Positions 1-11,875 of a DNA stretch of 64,000 bases are shown here, in pieces. The position numbers and the translations under genes were made by a program. The stretch comes from Ptiloglossa arizonensis (lineage: Eukaryota; Arthropoda; Insecta; Hymenoptera; Colletidae): assembly GCF_051014685.1 (NCBI RefSeq), contig NW_027479043.1, positions 1 to 64,000 of the forward strand. The letters are read 5' to 3'. Under the pieces are notes generated by a model. That model did not search any database, had not been told where the DNA came from, and worked only from the letters and a program-made list of their open reading frames with translations. The first letter of the stretch is position 1. Every line of letters begins with the position of its first letter.

Positions 1-177
1 TCGCGAGATATGGGAGTTTGAAGCTAAGAAATGGTTGAGAAGACAACAAATTTTTCGCACTTCTGCTGCTCCAAACGCTTAACCAGAATGGCCTAGGGTA
101 AAAATACACATACCGCTGCAATCGGGCGAGTTTCTACTTTCAGACGCAACAGGAATTTTTGAGTTAGGTCAATCCGT
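1..177 (+). repeat. First complete satellite monomer (phase anchor)
   Basis: The window opens exactly at the TCGCGA landmark, so this monomer fixes the phase used here. It belongs to the 'aagctaag...agacaacaaa' type and has 'cttctg' where most copies have 'attctg'. It carries CCTAGG followed by a T-interrupted A run (ggtaaaaa), the 'cgctgcaatcggg' variant and the 'tttttgagttagg' variant. The next monomer starts at 178 and is 178 bp long because of one extra A in its A run. Confidence 0.95.
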
Positions 178-192
178 TCGCGAGATACGGGA
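176..192 (+). other. CENP-B-box-like motif, exact match to minimal pattern (1 of 10)
   Basis: The 17 bases read gttcgcgagatacggga. This fits the known minimal CENP-B box NTTCGNNNNANNCGGGN at all nine fixed positions. The motif straddles the monomer junction as defined here (positions 176 to 15 of the next unit). Most monomers in the window have TGGG instead of CGGG, a single C-to-T mismatch at a CpG. Binding by any CENP-B-like protein is inference. Confidence 0.7.
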
Positions 193-397
193 GTTTGAAG
201 CTAAGGAATGGTTGAGAAGGCAAAAAATTTTTCGCAATTCTGCTGCTCCAAACGCTAAACAAGAATAGCCTAGGGAAAAAAATACACATACCGTTGTAAT
301 CGGGCGTGTTTCTACTTTCAGACGCTACAGGAATTTTTGGGTTAGGTCAATCCGTTCGCGAGATATGAGAGTTTGAAGCCAAGAAATGGTTGAGAAG

Positions 398-413
398 GCG
401 AAAAATTTTTCGC
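398..413. other. 16-bp perfect palindrome around the A5T5 tract (example)
   Basis: The sequence gcgaaaaatttttcgc equals its own reverse complement. It arises in monomers with 'aggcgaaaaa' rather than the commoner 'aggcaaaaaa', which breaks one base pair of the symmetry. The same variant occurs in many monomers throughout the window. Confidence 0.9.
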
Positions 414-1062
414 AATTCTGCTGCTCCAAACGCTTAACAAGAATGGCCTAGGGAGAAAATACACAGACCGTTGTAATCGGGCGAGCTTCGACTTTCAGAA
501 GCAATAGGAATTTTTGGGTTATGTCAATCCGTTCGCGAGATATGGGAGTTTGAAGCCAAGAAATGGTTGAGAAGGCAAAAAATTTTTCGCAATTCTGCTG
601 CTCCAAACGCTTAACAAGAATGGCCTAGGGAAAAAATACACATACCGTTGTAATCGGGCGAGTTTCGACTTTCAGAAGCAATAGGAATTTTTGGGTTAGG
701 TCAATCCGTTCGCGAGATATGGGAGTTTGAAGCCAAGAAATGGTTGAGAAGCCAAAAAATTTTTCGCAATTCTGCTGCTCCAAACGCTTAACCAGAATGG
801 CCTAGGGAAAAAATACACATACCGTTGTGATCGGCCGAGTTTCTACTTTCAGACGCAACGGGAATTTTTGGGTTAGGTCAATCCGTTCGCGAGATATGGA
901 AGTCTCGAAGCTAAGAAATGGTTGAGAAGGCAAAAAATTTTTCGCAATTCTGCTGCTCCAAACGCTTAACCAGAATGGCCTAGGGTAAAAATACACCTAC
1001 CGCTGTAATCGGGCGAGTTTCTACTTTCAGACGCAACAGGAATTTTTGAGTTAGGTCAATCC

Positions 1063-1079
1063 GTTCGCGAGATACGGGA
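1063..1079 (+). other. CENP-B-box-like motif, exact match (2 of 10)
   Basis: This is the same 17-base sequence as at 176, at the same monomer phase. It follows the 'tttttgagttagg' variant and precedes 'gtttgaagccaagg'. Confidence 0.7.
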
Positions 1080-1593
1080 GTTTGAAGCCAAGGAACGGTT
1101 GAGAAGGCAAAAAATTTTTCGCAATTCTGCTGCTCCAAACGCTTAACCAGAATGGCCTAGGGAAAAAATACACATACCGTTGTAATCGGCCGAGTTTCTA
1201 CTTTCAGATGCAACGGGAATTTTTGGGTCAGGTCAATCCGTTCGCGAGATATGGGAGTTTGAAGCTAAGAAATGGTTTAGAAGACAACAAATTTTTTGCA
1301 CTTCTGCTGCTCCAAACGCTTAACCAGAATGGCCTAGGGTAAAAATACACATACCGCTGTAATCGGGCGAGTTTCTACTTTCAGATGCAACAGGAATTTT
1401 TGGGTCAGGTCAATCCGTTCGCGAGATATGGGAGTTTGAAGCTAAGAAATGGTTGAGAAGACAACAAATTTTTCGCACTTCTGCTGCTCCAAACGCTTAA
1501 CCAGAATGGCCTAGGGTAAAAATACACATACCGCTGTAATCGGGCGAGTTTCTACTTTCAGACGCAACAGGAATTTTTGAGTTAGGTCAATCC

Positions 1594-1610
1594 GTTCGCG
1601 AGATACGGGA
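1594..1610 (+). other. CENP-B-box-like motif, exact match (3 of 10)
   Basis: An identical motif lies exactly 531 bp (three monomers) after the previous one. It sits between 'gagttaggtcaatcc' and 'gtttgaagctaagg'. Confidence 0.7.
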
Positions 1611-2070
1611 GTTTGAAGCTAAGGAATGGTTGAGAAGGCAAAAAATTTTTCGCAATTCTGCTGCTCCAAACGCTTAACCAGAATTGCCTAGGGAAAAAAT
1701 ACACATACCGTTGTAATCGGGCGAGTTTCTACTCTCAGATGCAACAGGAATTTTTGGCTTAGGTCAATCCGTTCGCGAGATATGGGAGTTTGAAGCCAAG
1801 AAATGGTTGAGAAGGCAAAAAATTTTTCGCAATTCTGCTGCTCCAAACGCTTAACAAGAATGGCCTAGGGAAAAAATACACATACCGTTGTAATCGGGCG
1901 AGTTTCGACTTTCAGAAGCAATAGGAATTTTTGGGTTAGGTCAATCCGTTCGCGAGATATGGGAGTTTGAAGCCAAGAAATGGTTGAGAAGCCAAAAAAT
2001 TTTTCGCAATTCTGCTGCTCCAAACGCTTAACCAGAATGGCCTAGGGAAAAAATACACATACCGTTGTGA

Positions 2071-2092
2071 TCGGCCGAGTTTCGGCCGAGTT
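2071..2092 (+). repeat. 11-bp local tandem duplication inside one monomer
   Basis: The 11-mer tcggccgagtt occurs twice in a row, where the related monomer near 831 has it once. It lengthens this monomer by 11 bp and is the largest within-monomer insertion I noticed. It lies just before the zone of single-base deletions, so either a real slippage event or an assembly error is possible. Confidence 0.85.
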
Positions 2093-2487
2093 TCTACTTT
2101 CAGACGCAACGGGAATTTTGGGTTAGGTCAATCCGTTCGCGAGATATGGAAGTTTGAAGCTAAGAAATGGTTGAGAAGACAACAACTTTTTCGCACTTCT
2201 GCTGCTCCAAACGCTTAACCAGGATGGCCTAGGGAAAAAATACACATACCGTTGTAATCGGCGAGTTTCGACTTTCAGAAGCAATAGGAATTTTTGGGTT
2301 AGGTCAATCCGTTCGCGAGATATGGGAGTTTGAAGCCAAGAAATGGTTGAGAAGGCAAAAAATTTTTCGCAATTCTGCTGCTCCAAACGCTTAACCAGAA
2401 TGGCCTAGGGTAAAAATACACCTACCGCTGTAATCGGGCGAGTTTCTACTTTCAGACGCAACAGGAATTTTTGAGTTAGGTCAATCC

Positions 2488-2504
2488 GTTCGCGAGATAC
2501 GGGA
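2488..2504 (+). other. CENP-B-box-like motif, exact match (4 of 10)
   Basis: The motif is identical and in the same phase. It lies just inside the zone rich in single-base deletions, but the motif itself is intact. Confidence 0.7.
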
Positions 2505-3013
2505 GTTTGAAGCCAAGGAACGGTGAGAAGGCAAAAAATTTTTCGCAATTCTGCTGCTCCAAACGCTTAACCAGAATGGCCTAGGGAAAAAATACACATA
2601 CCGTTGTAATCGGCCGAGTTTCTACTTTCAGATGCAACGGGAATTTTTGGGTCAGGTCAATCCGTTCGCGAGATATGGGAGTTTGAAGCTAAGAAATGGT
2701 TAGAAGACAACAAATTTTTTGCACTTCTGCTGCTCCAAACGCTTAACCAGAATGGCCTAGGGTAAAAATACACATACCGCTGTAATCGGGCGAGTTTCTA
2801 CTTTCAGATGCAACAGGAATTTTGGGTCAGGTCAATCCGTTCGCGAGATATGGGAGTTTGAAGCTAAGAAATGGTTGAGAAGACAACAAATTTTTCGCAC
2901 TTCTGCTGCTCAAACGCTTAACCAGAATGGCCTAGGGTAAAAATACACATACCGCTGTAATCGGGCGAGTTTCTACTTCAGACGCAACAGGAATTTTTGA
3001 GTTAGGTCAATCC

Positions 3014-3030
3014 GTTCGCGAGATACGGGA
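3014..3030 (+). other. CENP-B-box-like motif, exact match (5 of 10)
   Basis: The motif is identical and lies 526 bp after the previous one instead of 531. The five missing bases are single-base deletions in the intervening monomers. Confidence 0.7.
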
Positions 3031-4248
3031 GTTTGAAGCTAAGGAATGGTTGAGAAGGCAAAAAATTTTTCGCAATTCTGCTGCTCCAAACGCTTAACCA
3101 GAATTGCCTAGGGAAAAAATACACATACCGTTGTAATCGGGCGAGTTTCTACTCTCAGATGCAACAGGAATTTTTGGCTTAGGTCAATCCGTTCGCGAGA
3201 TATGGGAGTTTGACGCTAAGAAATGGTTGAGAAGACAACAAATTTTTCGCAATTCTGCTGCTCAAACGCTTAACCAGAATGGCCTAGGGAAAAAATACAC
3301 ATACCGTGGTAATCGGGCGAGTTTCTACTTTCAGAAGCAATAGGAATTTTTGGGTCAGGTCAATCCGTTCGCGAGATATGGGAGTTTGAAGCTAAGAAAT
3401 GGTTGAGAAGACAACAAATTTTCGCACTTCTGCTGCTCCAAACGCTTAACCAGAATGGCCTAGGGTAAAAATACACATACCGTTGTAATCGGGCGAGTTT
3501 CTACTTTCAGACGCTACAGGAATTTTTGGGTTAGGTCAATCCGTTCGCGAGATATGGGAGTTTGAAGCCAAGAAATGGTTGAGAAGGCAAAAAATTTTTC
3601 GCAATTCTGCTGCTCCAAACGCTTAACCAGAATGGCCTAGGGTAAAAATACACCTACCGCTGTAATCGGGCGAGTTTCTACTTTCAGACGCAACAGGAAT
3701 TTTTGAGTTAGGTCAATCCGTTCGCGAGATATGGGAGTTTGAACCCAAGGAACGGTTGAGAAGGCAAAAAATTTTTCGCAATTCTGCTGCTCCAAACGCT
3801 TAACCAGAATGGCCTAGGGAAAAAATACACATACCGTTGTAATCGGCCGAGTTTCTACTTTCAGATGCAACGGGAATTTTTGTTCAGGTCAATCCGTTCG
3901 CGAGATATGGGAGTTTGAAGCTAAGAAATGGTTTAGAAGACAACAAATTTTTCGCACTTCTGCTGCTCCAAACGCTTAACCAGAATGGCCTAGGGTAAAA
4001 ATACACATACCGCTGTAATCGGGCGAGTTTCTACTTTCAGATGCAACAGGAATTTTTGGGTCAGGTCAATCCGTTCGCGAGATATGGGAGTTTGAAGCTA
4101 AGAAATGGTTGAGAAGACAACAAATTTTTCGCACTTCTGCTGCTCCAACGCTTAACCAGAATGGCCTAGGGTAAAAATACACATACCGCTGTAATCGGGC
4201 GAGTTTCTACTTTCAGACGCAACAGGAATTTTTGAGTTAGGTCAATCC

Positions 4249-4265
4249 GTTCGCGAGATACGGGA
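4249..4265 (+). other. CENP-B-box-like motif, exact match (6 of 10)
   Basis: The motif is identical and 1,235 bp after the previous one (seven monomers minus four bases). It follows the 'gagttagg' variant. Confidence 0.7.
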
Positions 4266-5662
4266 GTTTGAAGCTAAGGAATGGTTGAGAAGGCAAAAAA
4301 TTTTTCGCAATTCTGCTGCTCCAAACGCTTAACCAGAATGGCCTAGGGAAAAAATACACATACCGTTGTAATCGGGCGAGTTTCTACTCTCAGATGCAAC
4401 AGGAATTTTTGGCTTAGGTCAATCCGTTCGCGAGATATGGGAGCTTGACGCTAAGAAATGGTTGAGAAGACAACAAATTTTCGCAATTCTGCTGCTCAAA
4501 CGCTTAACCAGAATGGCCTAGGGAAAAAATACACATACCGTGGTAATCGGGCGAGTTTCTACTTTCAGAAGCAATAGGAATTTTTGGGTCAGGTCAATCC
4601 GTTCGCGAGATATGGGAGTTTGAAGCTAAGAAATGGTTGAGAAGACAACAAATTTTTCGCACTTCCGCTGCTCCAAACGCTTAACCAGAATGGCCTAGGG
4701 TAAAAATACACATACCGTTGTAATCGGGCGAGTTTCTACTTTCAGACGCTACAGGAATTTTTGGGTTAGGTCAATCCGTTCGCGAGATATGGGAGTTTGA
4801 AGCCAAGAAATGGTTGAGAAGGCAAAAAATTTTTCGCAATTCTGCTGCTCCAAACGCTTAACCAGAATGGCCTAGGGTAAAAATACACCTACCGCTGTAA
4901 TCGGGCGAGTTTCTACTTTCAGACGCAACAGGAATTTTTGAGTTAGGTCAATCCGTTCGCGAGATATGGGAGTTTGAACCCAAGGAACGGTTGAGAAGGC
5001 AAAAAATTTTTCGCAATTCTGCTGCTCCAAACGCTTAACCAGAATGGCCTAGGGAAAAAATACACATACCGTTGTAAACGGCCGAGTTTCTACTTTCAGA
5101 TGCAACAGGAATTTTTGGGTTAGGTCAATCCATTCGCGAGATATGGAAGTTTGAAGCTAAGAAATGGTTGAGAAGACAACAACTTTTTCGCACTTCTGCT
5201 GCTCCAAACGCTTAACCAGAATGGCCTAGGGAAAAAATACACATACCGTTGTAATCGGGCGAGTTTCGACTTTCAGAAGCAATAGGAATTTTTGGGTTAG
5301 GTCAATCCGTTCGCGAGATATGAGAGTTTGAAGCCAAGAAATGGTTGAGAAGGCAAAAAATTTTTCGCAATTCTGCTGCTCCAAACGCTTAACCAGAATG
5401 GCCTAGGGAAAAAATACACATACCGTTGTAATCGGGCGAGGTTCGACTTTCAGAAGCAATAGGAATTTTTGGGTTAGGTCAATCCGTTCGCGAGATATGG
5501 GAGTTTGAAGCCAAGAAATGGTTGAGAAGGCAAAAAATTTTTCGCAATTCTGCTGCTCCAAACGCTTAACCAGAATAGCCTAGGGTAAAAATACACATAC
5601 CGCTGTAATCGGGCGAGTTTCTACTTTCAGACGCAACAGGAATTTTTGAGTTAGGTCAATCC

Positions 5663-5679
5663 GTTCGCGAGATACGGGA
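5663..5679 (+). other. CENP-B-box-like motif, exact match (7 of 10)
   Basis: The motif is identical and 1,414 bp after the previous one (eight monomers minus two bases). Its monomer has a unique 'aagctaagtaatgg' change just downstream. Confidence 0.7.
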
Positions 5680-6943
5680 GTTTGAAGCTAAGTAATGGTT
5701 GAGAAGGCAAAAAATTTTTCGCAATTCTGCTGCTCCAAACGCTTAACCAGAATGGCCTAGGGAAAAAATACACATACCGTGGTAATCGGGCGAGTTTCTA
5801 CTTTCAGATGCAATAGGAATTTTCGGGTTAGGTCAATCCGTTCGCGAGATATGGGAGTTTGAAGCCAAGAAATGGTTGAGAAGGCAAAAAATTTTTCGCA
5901 ATTCTGCTGCATCAAACGCATAACCAGAATGGCCTAGGGAAAAAATACACATACGCTGTAATCAGGCGAGATTCTACTTTCAGATGCAACAGGAATTTTT
6001 GGTTTAGGTCAATCCGTTCGCGAGATATGGGAGTTTGAATCCAAGAAATGGTTCAGAAGGCAAAAAATTTTTCGCAATTCTGCTGCTCCAAACGCTTAAC
6101 AAGAATGGCCTAGGGTAAAAATACACATACCGTTGTAATCGGGCGAGTTTCTACTTTCAGATGCAACAGGAATTTTTGGGTCAGGTCAATCCGTTCGCGA
6201 GATATGGGAGTTTGAAGCTAAGGAATGGTTGAGAAGGCAAAAAATTTTTCGCAATTCTGCTGCTCCAAACGCTTAACAAGAAGAGCCTAGGGAAAAAATA
6301 CACATACCGTTGTAATCGGGCGTGTTTCTACTTTCAGACGCTACAGGAATTTTTGGGTTAGGTCAATCCGTTCGCGAGATATCAGAGTTTGAAGCCAAGA
6401 AATGGTTGAGAAGGCGAAAATTTTTCGCAATTCTGCTGCTCCAAACGCTTAACAAGAATGGCCTAGGGAGAAAATACACAGACCGTTGTAATCGGGCGAG
6501 CTTCGACTTTCAGAAGCAATAGGAATTTTTGGGTTATGTCAATCCGTTCGCGAGATATGGGAGTTTGAAGCCAAGAAATGGTTGAGAAGGCAAAAAATTT
6601 TTCGCAATTCTGCTGCTCCAAACGCTTAACAAGAATGGCCTAGGGAAAAAATACACATACCGTTGTAATCGGGCGAGCTTCGGCTTTCAGAAGCAATAGG
6701 AATTTTTGGGCTATGTCAATCCGTTCGCGAGATATGGGAGTTTGAAGCCAAGAAATGGTTGAGAAGGCAAAAAATTTTTCGCAATTCTGCTGCTCCAAAC
6801 GCTTAACAAGAATGGCCTAGGGAAAAAATACACATACCGTTGTAATCGGGCGAGTTTCTACTTTCAGACGCTACAGGAATTTTTGGGTTAGGTCTATCCG
6901 TTCGCGAGATATGAGAGTTTGAAGCCAAGAAATGGTTGAGAAG

Positions 6944-6959
6944 GCGAAAAATTTTTCGC
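6944..6959. other. 16-bp perfect palindrome around the A5T5 tract (second example)
   Basis: This is the same self-complementary 16-mer at the same monomer phase as at 398. Its monomer also carries 'gatatgagag', the linked variant seen near 6.4-7.3 kb. Confidence 0.9.
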
Positions 6960-8493
6960 AATTCTGCTGCTCCAAACGCTTAACAAGAATGGCCTAGGGA
7001 AAAAATACACATACCGTTGTAATCGGGCGAGCTTCGACTTTCAGAAGCAATAGGAATTTTTGGGTTATGTCAATCCGTTCGCGAGATATGGGAGTTTGAA
7101 GCCAAGAAATGGTTGAGGAGGCAAAAAATTTTTCGCAATTCTGCTGCTCCAAACGCTTAACAAGAATGGCCTAGGGAAAAAATACACATGCCGTTGTAAT
7201 CGGGCGAGTTTCTACTTTCAGACGCTACAGGAATTTTTGGGTTAGGTCAATCCGTTCGCGAGATATGAGAGTTTGAAGCCAAGAAATTGTTGAGAAGGCG
7301 AAAAATTTTTCGCAATTCTGCTGCTCCAAACGCTTAACAAGAATGGCCTAGGGAAAAAATACACATACCGTTGTAATCGGGCGAGCTTCGACTTTCAGAA
7401 GCAATAGGAATTTTTGGGTTATGTCAATCCGTTCGCGAGATATGGGAGTTTGAAGCTAAGAAATGGTTGAGAAGACAACAACTTTTTCGCACTTCTGCTG
7501 CTCCAAACGCTTAACCAGAATGGCCTAGGGAAAAAATACACATACCGTTGTAATCGGGCGAGTTTCTACTTTCAGATGCAATAGGAATTTTTGGGATAGG
7601 TCAATCCGTTCGCGAGATATGGGAGTTTTAAGCCAAGAAATGGTTGAGAAGGCAAAAAATTTTTCGCAATTCTGCTGCTCCAAACGCTTAACCAGAATGG
7701 CCTAGGGTAAAAATACACCTACCGCTGTAATCGGGCGAGTTTCTACTTTCAGACGCAACAGGAATTTTTGAGTTAGGTCAATCCGTTCGCGAGATATGGG
7801 AGTTTGAAGCCAAGGAACGGTTGAGAAGGCAAAAAATTTTTCGCAATTCTGCTGCTCCAAACGCTTAACCAGAATGGCCTAGGGAAAAAATACACATACC
7901 GTTGTAATCGGCCGAGTTTCTACTTTCAGATGCAACGGGAATTTTTTGGGTTAGGTCAATCCGTTCGCGAGATATGGAAGTTTGAAGCTAAGAAATGGTT
8001 GAGAAGACAACAACTTTTTCGCACTTCTGCTGCTCCAAACGCTTAACCAGGATGGCCTAGGGAAAAAATACACATACCGTTGTAATCGGGCGAGTTTCGA
8101 CTTTCAGAAGCAATAGGAATTTTTGGGTTAGGTCAATCCGTACGCGAGATATGGGAGTTTGAAGCCAAGAAATGGTTGAGAAGGCAAAAAATTTTTCGCA
8201 ATTCTGCTGCTCCAAACGCTTAACCAGAATGGCCTAGGGAAAAAATACACATACCGTTGTAATCGGGCGAGTTTCTACTTTCAGATGCAACAGGAATTTT
8301 TGGGTCAGGTCAATCCGTTCGCGAGATATGGGAGTTTGAAGCTAAGAAATGGTTTAGAAGACAACAAATTATTCGCACTCCTGCTGCTCCAAACGCTTAA
8401 CCAGAATGGCCTAGGGTAAAAATACACATACCGCTGTAATCGGGCGAGTTTCTACTTTCAGACGCAACAGGAATTTTTGAGTTAGGTCAATCC

Positions 8494-8510
8494 GTTCGCG
8501 AGATACGGGA
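8494..8510 (+). other. CENP-B-box-like motif, exact match (8 of 10)
   Basis: The motif is identical and lies 4,245 bp after the copy at 4249, matching the partial 24-monomer repetition within subdomain I. Confidence 0.7.
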
Positions 8511-9909
8511 GTTTGAAGCCAAGAAATGGTTGAGAAGGCAAAAAATTTTTCACAATTCTGCTGCTCCAAACGCTTAACCAGAATGGCCTAGGGAAAAAAT
8601 ACACATACCGTTGTAATCGGGCGAGTTTCTACTCTCAGATGCAACAGGAATTTTTGGCTTAGGTCAATCCGTTCGCGAGATATGGGAGTTTGACGCTAAG
8701 AAATGGTTGAGAAGACAACAAATTTTTCGCAATTCTGCTGCTCCAAACGCTTAACCAGAATGGCCTAGGGAAAAAATACACATACCGTGGTAATCGGGCG
8801 AGTTTCTACTTTCAGATGCAATAGGAATTTTTGGGTCAGGTCAATCCGTTCGCGAGATATGGGAGTTTGAAGCTAAGAAATGGTTGAGAAGACAACAAAT
8901 TTTTCGCACTTCTGCTGCTCCAAACGCTTAACCAGAATGGCCTAGGGTAAAAATACACATACCGTTGTAATCGGCCGAGTTTCTACTTTCAGATGCAACG
9001 GGAATTTTTGGGTTAGGTCAATCCGTTCGCGAGATATGGAAGTTTGAAGCTAAGAAATGGTTGAGAAGACAACAACTTTTTCGCACTTCTGCTGCTCCAA
9101 ACGCTTAACCAGGATGGCCTAGGGAAAAAATACACACACCGTTGTAATCGGGCGAGTTTCGACTTTCAGAAGCAATAGGAATTTTTGGGTTAGGTCAATC
9201 CGTTCGCGAGATATGGGAGTTTGAACCCAAGGAACGGTTGAGAAGGCAAAAAATTTTTCGCAATTCTGCTGCTCCAAACGCTTAACCAGAATGGCCTAGG
9301 GAAAAAATACACATACCGTTGTAAACGGCCGAGTTTCTACTTTCAGATGCAACAGGAATTTTTGGGTTAGGTCAATCCATTCGCGAGATATGGAAGTTTG
9401 AAGCTAAGAAATGGTTGAGAAGACAACAACTTTTTCGGACTTCTGCTGCTCCAAACGCTTAACCAGAATGGCCTAGGGAAAAAATACACATACCGTTGTA
9501 ATCGGGCGAGTTTCGACTTTCAGAAGCAAAAGGAATTTTTGGGTTAGGTCAATCCGTTCGCGAGATATGGGAGTTTGAAGCCAAGAAATGGTTGAGAAGG
9601 CAAAAAATTTTTCGCAATTCTGCTGCTCCAAACGCTTAACCAGAATGGCCTAGGGAAAAAATACACATACCGTTGTAATCGGGCGAGGTTCGACTTTCAG
9701 AAGCAATAGGAATTTTTGGGTTAGGTCAATCCGTTCGCGAGATATGGGAGTTTGAAGCCAAGAAATGGTTGAGAAGGCAAAAAATTTTTCGCAATTCTGC
9801 TGCTCCAAACGCTTAACCAGAATGGCCTAGGGTAAAAATACACATACCGCTGTAATCGGGCGAGTTTCTACTTTCAGACGCAACAGGAATTTTTGAGTTA
9901 GGTCAATCC

Positions 9910-9926
9910 GTTCGCGAGATACGGGA
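9910..9926 (+). other. CENP-B-box-like motif, exact match (9 of 10)
   Basis: The motif is identical and lies 4,247 bp after the copy at 5663, again matching the 24-monomer offset. Confidence 0.7.
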
Positions 9927-11858
9927 GTTTGAAGCTAAGGAATGGTTGAGAAGGCAAAAAATTTTTCGCAATTCTGCTGCTCCAAACGCTTAACCAGAAT
10001 GGCCTAGGGAAAAAATACACATACCGTTGTAATCGGGCGAGTTTCTACTTTCAGATGCAACAGGAATTTTTGTCTTAGGTCAATCCGTTCGCGAGATATG
10101 GGAGTTTGACCCTAAGAAATGGTTGAGAAGACAACAAATTCTTCGCAATTCTGCTGCTCCAAACGCTTAACCAGAATGGCCTAGGGAAAAAATACACATA
10201 CCGTGGTAATCGGGCGAGTTTCTACTTTCAGATGCAATAGGAATTTTTGGGTTAGGTCAATCCGTTCGCGAGATATGGGAGTTTGAAGCCAAGAAATGGT
10301 TGAGAAGGCAAAAAATTTTTCGCAATTCTGCTGCATCAAACGCATAACCAGAATGGCCTAGGGAAAAAATACACATACCGCTGTAATCAGGCGAGTTTCT
10401 ACTTTCAGATGCAACAGGAATTTTTGGTTTAGTTCAATCCGTTCGCGAGATATGGGAGTTTGAAGCTAAGAAATGGTTGAGAAGGCGAAAAATTTTTCGC
10501 ATTTCTGCTGCTCCAAACGCTTAACCAGAATGGCCTAGGGAATAAATACACATACCGTTGTAATCGGGCGAGTTTCTACTTTCAGATGCAACGGGAATTT
10601 TTGGGTTAGGTCAATCCGTCCGCGAGATATGGGAGTTTGACGCTAAGAAATGGTTGAGAGGACAACAAATTTTTCGCAAATCTGCTGCTCCAAACGCTTA
10701 ACCAGGATGGCCTAGGGAAAAAATACACATACCTTGCTGTAATCGGGCGAGTTTCTACTTTCAGACGCAACAGGAATTTTTGAGTTAGGTCAATCCGTTC
10801 GCGAGATGTGGGATTTTGAAGCCAAGGAATGGTTGAGAAGGCAAAAAATTTTTCGCACTTCTGCTGCTCCAAACGCTTAACCAGAATGGCCTAGGGAAAA
10901 AATACACATACCGTTGTAGTCGGGCGAGTTTCTATTTTCAGATGCAACGGGAATTTTTGGGTTAGGTCAATCCGTTCGCAAGATATGGGAGTTTGAAGCC
11001 AAGAAATGATTGAGAAGGCAAAAAATTTTTCGCAATTCTGCTGCTCCAAACGCTTAACCATAATGGCCTAGGGTAAAAATACACATACCGCTGTTATCGG
11101 GCGAGTTTCGACTTTCAGAAGCAATAGGAATTTTTGGGTCAGGTCAATCCGTTCGCGAGATATGGGAGTTTGACGCTAAGAAATGGTTGAGAGGACAACA
11201 AATTTTTCGCAATTCTGCTGCTCCAAACGCTTAACAAGAATGGCCTAGGGAAAAAATACACATACCGTTGTAATCGGGCGAGTTTCTACTTTCAGACGCT
11301 ACAGGAATTTTTGGGTTAGGTCAATCCGTTCGCGAGATATGGGAGTTTGAAGCCAAGAAATGGTTGAGAAGGCGAAAAATTTTTCGCAATTCTGCTTCTC
11401 CAAACGCTTAACCAGAATGGCCTAGGGCAAAAATACACATACCGCTGTAATCGGGCGAGTTTCTACTTTCAGACGCAACAGGAATTTTTGAGTTAGGTCA
11501 ATCCGTTCGCGAGATATGGGAGTTTGAATCCAAGGAATGGTTGAGAAGGCAAAAAATTTTTCGCACTTCTGCTGCACCAAACGCTCAACCAGAATGGCCT
11601 AGGGAAAAAATACACATACCGTTGTAGTCGGGCGAGTTTCTACTTTCAGATGCAACGGGAATTTTTGGCTTAGGTCAATCCGTTCGCGAGATATGGGAGT
11701 TTGACGCTAAGAAATGGTTGAGAAGACAACAAATTTTTCGCAATTCTGCTGCTCCAAACGCTTAACCAGAATGGCCTAGGGTAAAAATACACATACCGCT
11801 GTAATCGGGCGAGTTTCTACTTTCAGACGCAACAGGAATTTTTGAGTTAGGTCAATCC

Positions 11859-11875
11859 GTTCGCGAGATACGGGA
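11859..11875 (+). other. CENP-B-box-like motif, exact match (10 of 10, last seen)
   Basis: The motif is identical and lies 1,949 bp (11 monomers) after the previous one, inside a block copied from 9.9-10.4 kb. To its right I saw only TGGG, or rarely AGGG, forms. Confidence 0.7.

Larger units (their letters stand above)
2100..4500 (+). other. Zone enriched in single-base deletions
   Basis: Many monomers here lack one base compared with the rest of the window. Examples are 'gggaattttggg' near 2111, 'aatcggcgag' near 2258, 'cggtgagaag' near 2521, 'ggttagaag' near 2699, 'gctcaaacg' near 2908, 3261 and 4493, 'ctacttcag' near 2974, 'aaattttcgc' near 3417 and 'gctccaacgc' near 4142. The related stretch at 1063-1594 keeps exact 177-bp spacing. 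Most losses shorten a run of two or more identical bases, as expected from sequencing error. I read this as probable consensus error, with real decay as the alternative. Confidence 0.7.
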
